From: Lachnospiraceae bacterium MD308
GTDB taxonomy: Bacteria; Bacillota; Clostridia; Lachnospirales; Lachnospiraceae
Assembly (NCBI GenBank): GCA_010206225.2
Contig: VIQU02000005.1
Location: 2,237 to 66,236, forward strand
DNA length: 64,000 nucleotides
Direction of reading: 5' to 3'
Shown piece after piece: positions 57,145 to 64,000 of the stretch. Each line of letters begins with the position of its first letter. Position 1 is the stretch's first letter. The translations under genes and the position numbers were made by a program. The notes beneath the pieces are model-generated. The model made no database searches, had not been told where the DNA came from, and saw nothing but the letters and a program-made list of their open reading frames with translations.

Positions 57145-58161
57145 ATGATTATCGTACTGAAACCACGTACAAAGCAGCAGGAGATTGACCGTGTTCTGAA
57201 CCTGATCAAAAGCAAGGGCCTGGATACACATATTGTAGAAGGTTCCGAGATGACGATCATCGGTTGTATCGGTGATACAACCCGGATTGATGCAAAATTA
57301 TTTGAAGTCAATCCATCCGTAGATAAGGTTATGCACGTACAGGAGCCATATAAGCTCGCGAACCGCGCGTTTCATCCGGAAGATTCAATCATCGATGTAT
57401 CCGGCGTCAGAATAGGCGGTACTAATCTGGCGATGATCGCCGGTCCCTGTTCCGTAGAATCCACGGAACAGGTGCTTGAGATTGCTCTTGCCGCCAAAGC
57501 CTCCGGAGCGAATCTGCTGCGGGGCGGCGCTTTCAAGCCAAGAACCAGCCCATATTCTTTTCAGGGCCTTGGCCTTCAGGGTTTAGATATTTTATGCGAA
57601 GTCCGGGAGGAGACAGGGCTTCCTATCGTAACAGAATTGATGTCTCCGGAATATCTGGACCTTTTCAATGAAAAGGTCGATTTAATCCAGATCGGCGCGC
57701 GTAATATGCAGAATTTTGATCTTTTAAAGCAATTAGGACAGCTTGACCGCCCGATTCTCCTTAAACGAGGTCTTAACGCTACTTATGAAGAATGGGTCAT
57801 GTCCGCAGAATACATCATGGCATCCGGCAATGAGAATGTCATTCTCTGCGAGCGGGGAATCCGTACATTTGAGAGCTATACGAGAAATACGCTGGACCTT
57901 CAAAGTATTCCGGTACTTAAGAGATTGACTCATCTTCCAGTGATCGTTGATCCAAGCCATGCAGGGGGGAAATGGTGGCTGGTTGATTCCATGTCCAGAG
58001 CCGCTGTAGCTGCAGGTGCGGACGGCCTGATGATAGAAGTACACAACAATCCGGAATGCGCACTGTGCGACGGCGCACAGTCTTTAAAGCCCGAAAAATA
58101 TGGCGAACTGATTCAGGACGTTGCACAGATTGCCAAAGTTTTAGGCAAGACACTTCCATAA
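57145..58161 (+). CDS. aroF: 3-deoxy-7-phosphoheptulonate synthase
   Basis: AMIAGPCSVESTEQ; LLRGGAFKPRTSPYSFQGLG; PVIVDPSHAGGKW; RBS tggagg before ATG at 57145. Confidence 0.93.
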   Translation: MIIVLKPRTKQQEIDRVLNLIKSKGLDTHIVEGSEMTIIGCIGDTTRIDAKLFEVNPSVDKVMHVQEPYKLANRAFHPEDSIIDVSGVRIGGTNLAMIAGPCSVESTEQVLEIALAAKASGANLLRGGAFKPRTSPYSFQGLGLQGLDILCEVREETGLPIVTELMSPEYLDLFNEKVDLIQIGARNMQNFDLLKQLGQLDRPILLKRGLNATYEEWVMSAEYIMASGNENVILCERGIRTFESYTRNTLDLQSIPVLKRLTHLPVIVDPSHAGGKWWLVDSMSRAAVAAGADGLMIEVHNNPECALCDGAQSLKPEKYGELIQDVAQIAKVLGKTLP

Positions 58162-58207
58162 AAATAATCTTGGTGCTGCACATAGCCGCACCATTACGGA
58201 GAATCGA

Positions 58208-59272
58208 ATGAAATTAACTGTAAATTTAGGAAAAAACAGCTATCCGATCCATATCGAAAATTACATACTTAGAAAGGCCGGCGATATCATCGCAGAGACA
58301 TTCTCAGGAAAACGGATTATGATCGTTTCTGATGATAACGTCTACCCACTATACGGAGATATTATAGAAAAGAATCTTTGCAGCTCATATGAATGCCATC
58401 ATCTCATATTGCCGCATGGCGAAGCCACCAAAAGCTTCCGCTCCCTTCCGGAAATCTACAGCGCCATGCTGAAAGCAAAGATTTCCCGAAGCGATGCCGT
58501 CATCGCACTGGGCGGCGGCGTTATCGGTGATCTGGCAGGATTTGCTGCTGCAAGCTTTCTTCGCGGCGTAAAATTTATCCAGATTCCGACCTCCCTTCTG
58601 GCGCAGGTAGATTCCTCTGTAGGCGGCAAGGTAGCCGTTGACCTTCCGGAGGGCAAGAATCTTGTAGGAGCTTTCTACCAGCCATCCGTCGTGCTGATCG
58701 ATCCATTTGTACTAAGCACCTTAAACAAACGCTATATCAACGATGGTATGGGTGAAGTTATTAAGTACGGCTGTATCAGAGATAACGAACTGTTTCTGAC
58801 ACTGGAAAAACACGGCTCCTTTGATTCATTAAGAGATCAGCTTGAAACTATCATAAAGCGCTGTGTAGATATTAAAAGAGTCATTGTCGAACACGATGAG
58901 TTTGATACGGGAGAACGGATGCTTTTAAATTTCGGACATACACTGGGACACACCATAGAACAATATTTCCAGTACGGCCGTGAAAGCCACGGCGAGGCCG
59001 TAGCCATCGGTATGTACCAGATCAGTCTCCTTGCGCAGATGAAAGGACTTACGCAAAAGGGGGTCGCCGCGCGTATTTTAGATGTACTGGAAACCTATGG
59101 TCTCCCTTCTGAATGTAATCTTCCTATGAATGCACTGACCGAAGCCATCAGGCTGGACAAAAAAAATCTCGGCGGTCATCTCAACATCGTACTTCTGCAT
59201 GACATCGGAGACAGCTATGTACATCCGACTTCCATAGACTTTTTTGAAAGGTATAACGACTTAATCATATAA
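58208..59272 (+). CDS. aroB: 3-dehydroquinate synthase
   Basis: ALGGGVIGDLAGFAAASFLRGVKFIQIPTSLLAQVDSSVGGKVAVDLPEGKNLVGAFYQP; LNFGHTLGHTIE. Confidence 0.95.
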   Translation: MKLTVNLGKNSYPIHIENYILRKAGDIIAETFSGKRIMIVSDDNVYPLYGDIIEKNLCSSYECHHLILPHGEATKSFRSLPEIYSAMLKAKISRSDAVIALGGGVIGDLAGFAAASFLRGVKFIQIPTSLLAQVDSSVGGKVAVDLPEGKNLVGAFYQPSVVLIDPFVLSTLNKRYINDGMGEVIKYGCIRDNELFLTLEKHGSFDSLRDQLETIIKRCVDIKRVIVEHDEFDTGERMLLNFGHTLGHTIEQYFQYGRESHGEAVAIGMYQISLLAQMKGLTQKGVAARILDVLETYGLPSECNLPMNALTEAIRLDKKNLGGHLNIVLLHDIGDSYVHPTSIDFFERYNDLII

Positions 59273-59310
59273 AAAGCGGAGCAACTGCTTATAATTGGAG
59301 GAATGAACAC

Positions 59311-60054
59311 ATGAAACTCGAAGGAAAAATTGCAATCGTGACCGGCGCCGGCAGAGGAATCGGCAGAGACACCGCACTGGCAATCGCTGCGGAAGGCGCA
59401 ACTGTCGCAGCTGTCGCAAGAACCCAGCCGGATCTTGACGAGACAGTCTCTTTAATAAAGAAAGAAGGCGGGACAGCGGTCTCTCTCTCCCGTGACTTGA
59501 CAGACATCGACCAAGTACAGTCTATGGTTGATACAGTAGTAAAGCAATTCGGGCGTATCGATATTCTGGTAAACAATGCCGGAGGCTATCCATCTGAAAT
59601 TTACGACAGTGTCGGACAGCAGGCAATCAAAATCTGGGAATGGACAGAAGCGCAGTGGGATCAGATTCTTAAGACAAACCTGAAAATCCCTTTTCTCTGC
59701 ATTAACAAAGTCGTTCCGGTTATGATCAAACAAAGAAGCGGCGATATCGTAAGCGTCTCCTCCCGCATGGGCAGAATCGCTTCCCAGATGGGAGGGTATG
59801 CCGTAGCAAAAGCAGGCATTGTAACCCTCACAAAAACTACCGCCATCCAGACGCGGGAGTACGGCATCAAGGCAAACGCTGTGGCTCCTGGAATCGTGGA
59901 TACCCCGGGACAGCGGACTTATAATCATAATGTAGGACAGGATGATGCCGTTATGGGCAGCTCGGCAGCCGTGGCAAAAGGAATCCTCTATCTCCTTGCA
60001 GATTCGCCGGCAGAAATGACAGGACAAGTGATTGACATGTATACAACCGTATAA
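59311..60054 (+). CDS. SDR-family oxidoreductase
   Basis: KIAIVTGAGRGIGRDTALAIAAEGA; ILVNNAGG; YAVAKAGIVTLTK. Confidence 0.92.
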   Translation: MKLEGKIAIVTGAGRGIGRDTALAIAAEGATVAAVARTQPDLDETVSLIKKEGGTAVSLSRDLTDIDQVQSMVDTVVKQFGRIDILVNNAGGYPSEIYDSVGQQAIKIWEWTEAQWDQILKTNLKIPFLCINKVVPVMIKQRSGDIVSVSSRMGRIASQMGGYAVAKAGIVTLTKTTAIQTREYGIKANAVAPGIVDTPGQRTYNHNVGQDDAVMGSSAAVAKGILYLLADSPAEMTGQVIDMYTTV

Positions 60055-60056
60055 AA

Positions 60057-60083
60057 GATGCGGGCGCCGAACGCGCCCGCATC
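60057..60083. terminator. Hairpin between convergent genes
   Basis: GATGCGGGCGC-CGAAC-GCGCCCGCATC, 11-bp perfect stem. Confidence 0.65.
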
Positions 60084-60089
60084 AAAGCA

Positions 60090-60971
60090 TCAAACCCGCT
60101 TCGGATTCACATGTACCATGCAGTGCTTTACATTTCTTTCCTCCCTCTCTATAGCATGATGAACATGTTCTGCTATATCATGGGCTTTTCTCAGCGGAAT
60201 ATTCCCATCCGCCTCTATCTCCACATCCACATAGATCTTTGATCCGAAAATCCGTGTTGTCAGTTTACTGATTCCAAGAACCCCTGTCTGATTCAATATT
60301 ATTTTCCGCAATTTTTTTACTGTATCCTTATCACATGCCTTATCCAGCATCTTGTCAACCGCATCTTTAAAAATATCATATGCCGCCTTGATAACAAACG
60401 CACAGATCACCACACTTGCGACACAGTCAAGAAACGGATATCCCATCCGCGCTCCTGCAATACCGAATAATGCTCCCACGGAAGACAAAGCATCGGAGCG
60501 GTGATGCCATGCGTCGGCCTTAAGCGCCCCGGAATTAATTTTCTTTGCCGCAATAACCGTATACCAGTACATCCATTCCTTTACAGCAATTGATATGACT
60601 GCCGCTGCAAGAGCGAGGATTCCCGGCATCTTTATATCTTTATAACCGCCTCCCAGAAGCTGATCCAATCCATTATACCCAATCGCCAGACCTGTTGCGA
60701 ACAAAACCGCAGACAGCACGATCGCCGCTACACATTCCATCCGTTCATGCCCGTAAGGATGCTCTTCATCCGCCTCCTTGCTTGCCATATGTACCCCGAT
60801 CATGACTACAAATGTGCTGAATACATCCGATGCTGAATGCACTGCGTCCGAAACCATTGCTCCCGAATGCGCAATGATCCCTGCCGCCAGCTTCAACACA
60901 GACAGCAGCATATTAACTGCTACACTGACTACTGATACCCGCATCGCGATCTGCTTTTCATTATTTGCCAT
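60090..60971 (-). CDS. Cation diffusion facilitator transporter
   Basis: SGAMVSDAVHSASDVFSTFVVMIG; DEEHPYGHERME; ADAWHHRSDALSSVGAL. Confidence 0.93.
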   Translation of the reverse strand: MANNEKQIAMRVSVVSVAVNMLLSVLKLAAGIIAHSGAMVSDAVHSASDVFSTFVVMIGVHMASKEADEEHPYGHERMECVAAIVLSAVLFATGLAIGYNGLDQLLGGGYKDIKMPGILALAAAVISIAVKEWMYWYTVIAAKKINSGALKADAWHHRSDALSSVGALFGIAGARMGYPFLDCVASVVICAFVIKAAYDIFKDAVDKMLDKACDKDTVKKLRKIILNQTGVLGISKLTTRIFGSKIYVDVEIEADGNIPLRKAHDIAEHVHHAIEREERNVKHCMVHVNPKRV

Positions 60972-60996
60972 ACTTTCTATTCTGCCTCCTGCTATA

Positions 60997-62886
60997 CTAC
61001 TGCTGCCGAATTGCCGTCAAAAACTTTTCCGCATACTTTTGTACCTTATACTCTCCGACTCCGCTGATTTTAAGCATATCCGCAGCGTTTTTCGGTCTGA
61101 CAAGACACATAAGCACCAATGTCTTATCAGAAAATATAATATATGGCGGCACTTTTTCTTCTGCCGCAATATCCTTACGCACTGCTCGAAGTTCTTCAAA
61201 AAGCTTTAGATCCTGTTCCCTGAGCGCAGACGCTGCTCCCGCCTTCTTTCTTTTTCCTTTGCTTCCCGCGCGTTCTCTTTTTTCCTGCTCTTTCGGAAGC
61301 TTAAGTATCATCGGCGTAGCCTCCGAATCAGACAGCTTCCTTGCTCCCGCACCCAGCTTAAGTACTGGATAAGTCTCTCCCGAAAGCTCCAGATATCCCT
61401 GATACAGCATTTCCTGTATGATCTGCCGGAGTCTGGTCACGGACTGCATACTCAACGCCCCGTACTGCGAATTCTTATCCAGATTCTTACTCAAAATCCT
61501 CTGGCTCTTTGCCCCTCTTAAAATATCAATAACTGTTGAGATCCCATAGGCAGTCCAGTTCTCTTTTATACACCCGATAATCGCTGCTGTCTCCTTCGAT
61601 ATATCTACCTCTTCAAACTGCGTCAGACAGTTAAAACAGTTTCCGCAGTATCCAGAAGCCTCTTCACCAAAATATCTTAAAATATACCGCCTTAAACACT
61701 CTGATGTAAAGCAGTAAAATGTCATCTGCGAAAGACGCCAATGATCCCTCTGCGTAATCAGCGCCTTTGCCGTCTCGTCAAGCATTTCGTTATTTTCATT
61801 ATTTCCGATAAGCATCTGGTTCATCCGTACATCTGACGGTTCATAATAGAGGACACATTCTGCCGGAGCGCCATCCCGTCCGGCACGCCCCGCCTCCTGA
61901 TAATAACTTTCCATATTTTTCGGCATATTATAATGAATGACAAACCGGACGTCCGACTTGTCAATCCCCATCCCAAAAGCATTGGTCGCCACCATGATAT
62001 GACGTCTGTCATAGATAAAATCGTCCTGATTCTTTCTTCTCTCCTCATCCGTAAGCCCGGCATGATAGCGGGTAACCGAAAATCCATCCCGCTGCAGATC
62101 ATAGCAGACATCCTCCACGCTTTTTCTTGTAAGGCAATATATAATTCCGCAGCAGCCAGAGAACTCTTTTTCCTTTTCGCGCAGATATGTAACAAGCTCC
62201 TTATACTTATCCATCGGTTTTTTCACAGCAAAGTAGAGATTATCCCTGTCAAATCCTGTTACTGTAACCACTGGATCACGGAGTTCCAAAAGCTCTATAA
62301 TATCTCCCCGGACTTCTTCTGTCGCAGTAGCAGTATATGCGCTGACCACCGGTCTGTGCGGCAATTTCCGGATAAATTCAGAAATTTTCAGATATCCCGG
62401 CCGAAAGTCCTGCCCCCATTGGGACACACAGTGCGCTTCATCTACTGCAATAAAGGATATCCTGATTCCACTGTTACGCGCAAAATCAAGAAACCCTTCT
62501 GTTGTAAGCCGCTCCGGTGCAACATAGATAATCTTGTACCTGCCTTCCTTCGCGAACCTAAGCGCTTTTACATATTGTCCCTGCGTCAGAGAGCTGTTAA
62601 GATATGCCGCGTGGACGCCTGCCTGATTGAGCGCGCTCACCTGATCCTTCATAAGGGAAATAAGCGGAGATATCACCAGCGTAATTCCCTCCGCCGCAAG
62701 CGCCGGAACCTGAAAACAGATGGATTTCCCCGCGCCTGTAGGCATGATTCCCAAAACGTCCCTGCCCTCAAGGACTGCCTCAATAAGCTTTGCCTGCCCC
62801 TCCCTGAAATCATCATAGCCAAAATACTGCTTTAAAACCTGTTTTGCTTTTTTTATCTTTGTCTGCTTCCTTTCTGTATGTGCCAT
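60997..62886 (-). CDS. recQ: RecQ family ATP-dependent DNA helicase
   Basis: DVLGIMPTGAGKSICFQVPAL; VDEAHCVSQWGQDFRPGY; NMPKNMESYYQEAGRAGRDG; HRDC-like C-terminus. Confidence 0.95.
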   Translation of the reverse strand: MAHTERKQTKIKKAKQVLKQYFGYDDFREGQAKLIEAVLEGRDVLGIMPTGAGKSICFQVPALAAEGITLVISPLISLMKDQVSALNQAGVHAAYLNSSLTQGQYVKALRFAKEGRYKIIYVAPERLTTEGFLDFARNSGIRISFIAVDEAHCVSQWGQDFRPGYLKISEFIRKLPHRPVVSAYTATATEEVRGDIIELLELRDPVVTVTGFDRDNLYFAVKKPMDKYKELVTYLREKEKEFSGCCGIIYCLTRKSVEDVCYDLQRDGFSVTRYHAGLTDEERRKNQDDFIYDRRHIMVATNAFGMGIDKSDVRFVIHYNMPKNMESYYQEAGRAGRDGAPAECVLYYEPSDVRMNQMLIGNNENNEMLDETAKALITQRDHWRLSQMTFYCFTSECLRRYILRYFGEEASGYCGNCFNCLTQFEEVDISKETAAIIGCIKENWTAYGISTVIDILRGAKSQRILSKNLDKNSQYGALSMQSVTRLRQIIQEMLYQGYLELSGETYPVLKLGAGARKLSDSEATPMILKLPKEQEKRERAGSKGKRKKAGAASALREQDLKLFEELRAVRKDIAAEEKVPPYIIFSDKTLVLMCLVRPKNAADMLKISGVGEYKVQKYAEKFLTAIRQQ

Positions 62887-62980
62887 CTGTCTAATCTCAT
62901 TCTTCTGATTTTTTCCTTCTGTTTATCTGTTTGCAGACATTATATTATTTATCCGTATCTGCCTATTGCAGACGGCTATG

Positions 62981-63631
62981 CTACTTATCTGCACCAACCT
63001 TCTTACAGATATCTGCAAGACAGCATTTATCACAATAAGGCTTTGTCCGCGCCGTACAGACATCCCTTCCATGATATACCAGCCTGTGGCAAAAGTCATT
63101 TCCCTCCTTTGGAGGTATGATCTTCCAGAGCGCCATCTCTACTTTTTTCGGCTCTTTGATACCATCTACAAGTCCCATACGATTTACAAGACGGATACAG
63201 TGGGTATCTGTCACGATTGCCGGCTTCCCGAACACATCTCCCATGATCAGATTCGCACTTTTTCTCCCCACGCCAGGCAGCTTTAAAAGAGCGTCAAAAT
63301 CATCCGGAACCCTGCCGTCATATTCCTCCTTCAGCATCTTCATACAGGCGCTGATATCTCTCGCCTTGCTTTTTCCAAGCCCGCAAGGTCTTACGATCGC
63401 CTCGATATCTTCCACATCTGCCGCCGCAAGCGCATCAATATCCGGATATTTTTCATAAAGCCCTTCTACGACCACATTTACTCTTGCATCCGTACACTGC
63501 GCCGCAAGCCTCACACTGACAAGAAGTTTCCACGCTTCATTATAATCCAGCGTACACCCCGCATCCGGATATTCCTTTTTCAGCCGCTCAATGATCTCAA
63601 GCACCCGCTCCTTCTTTCGCATTTCACACAA
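62981..63631 (-). CDS. nth: Endonuclease III
   Basis: LLVSVRLAAQCTDARVN; LPGVGRKSANLIMGDVFGKPAIVTDTHCIRLVNRMGL; 4Cys C-terminus CTARTKPYCDKCCLADIC. Confidence 0.93.
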   Translation of the reverse strand: MCEMRKKERVLEIIERLKKEYPDAGCTLDYNEAWKLLVSVRLAAQCTDARVNVVVEGLYEKYPDIDALAAADVEDIEAIVRPCGLGKSKARDISACMKMLKEEYDGRVPDDFDALLKLPGVGRKSANLIMGDVFGKPAIVTDTHCIRLVNRMGLVDGIKEPKKVEMALWKIIPPKEGNDFCHRLVYHGRDVCTARTKPYCDKCCLADICKKVGADK

Positions 63632-63853
63632 CTCCCTCTATATGTAATATCTCCAAATACACCAAACATTTGTTTACAAGATTAACACATTTTTATTGGG
63701 AGTGCAACTTCATTATTAAGAACAAAAGTAATTTTATATTCTTCATGTTATTATGCACTATACTTCCTGCTTTTTTTCTGACATTCTGAATAAATAATCT
63801 TTCATCCAAATATGTTATAATTTTTCCATTAATATACAAGGAGGCACTTTTTC

Positions 63854-64000
63854 ATGGGAATTGTTTACAACGAGGCAAACAACACCTTTTCTTTACATAC
63901 AAGAAACTCGTCTTATCAGATGAAAATCGGGAATCTCGATTACCTGCTCCACCTTTACTATGGCCCCACACTGCACGATGCTGACTTAAGCTACCAGATC
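63854..64000 (+). CDS. Alpha-galactosidase-like protein, N-terminus (truncated by window end)
   Basis: aaggaggc RBS then MGIVYNEANNTFSLHTRNSSYQMKIGNLDYLLHLYYGPTLHDADLSYQI, typical GH36 start. Confidence 0.7.
   Translation, partial: MGIVYNEANNTFSLHTRNSSYQMKIGNLDYLLHLYYGPTLHDADLSYQI

Noticed and set aside
61933-62835. 300-aa + strand ORF
   Set aside because: Fully antisense to recQ; composition and lack of motifs indicate a shadow ORF.
1-64000. CRISPR arrays, tRNA and rRNA genes
   Set aside because: No regularly spaced repeats, no cas-like ORFs, and no tRNA/rRNA-like sequence recognised by eye; a tRNAscan/Infernal run would be decisive.

Overview
The window looks like a Clostridia (Lachnospiraceae-like) chromosome segment. 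It opens with the 3' part of a flagellin gene, whose last 37-40 codons plus terminator are exactly tandem-duplicated (230 bp period), followed by a + strand glycosyltransferase with TPR-like and degenerate FkbM-like regions. From about 3.98 to 49.03 kb there is an almost gap-free, minus-strand cluster of about 33 genes: glycosyltransferases, sugar-nucleotide enzymes, aminotransferases, three radical-SAM proteins, two LicD proteins, cytidylyltransferases, an acyltransferase/ABC-transporter/acyl-ligase block, methyltransferases, a deacetylase and a glycerophosphotransferase. I see no flippase, polymerase or ABC glycan exporter, so with the neighbouring flagellin the best reading is a cytoplasmic flagellin glycosylation island. 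The most unusual property is a small Rossmann-like 'YGAG' module recurring in about 16-17 proteins of the island, fused to very different catalytic domains at N-terminal, C-terminal, internal or both ends, and twice encoded alone behind a membrane segment. Other candidates for undescribed biology: (i) an LpxD-like acyltransferase fused to an SsuB/TauB-type ABC ATPase next to its permease, binding protein and an acyl ligase (a possible import-activate-acylate route); (ii) a four-domain methyltransferase/kinase-like/YGAG/cytidylyltransferase protein; (iii) a YGAG/radical-SAM/pyruvyltransferase fusion; (iv) a small ORF resembling only the flagellin D1 helix. After a decayed accessory stretch (49.0-52.1 kb: doubly frameshifted secreted protein, transposase and Rpn-like remnants) the window returns to housekeeping genes (topB, DUF3810-like, hydrolase, aroF, aroB, SDR, CDF transporter, recQ, nth, start of an alpha-galactosidase). 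All identifications are by reading motifs; no database search was run.
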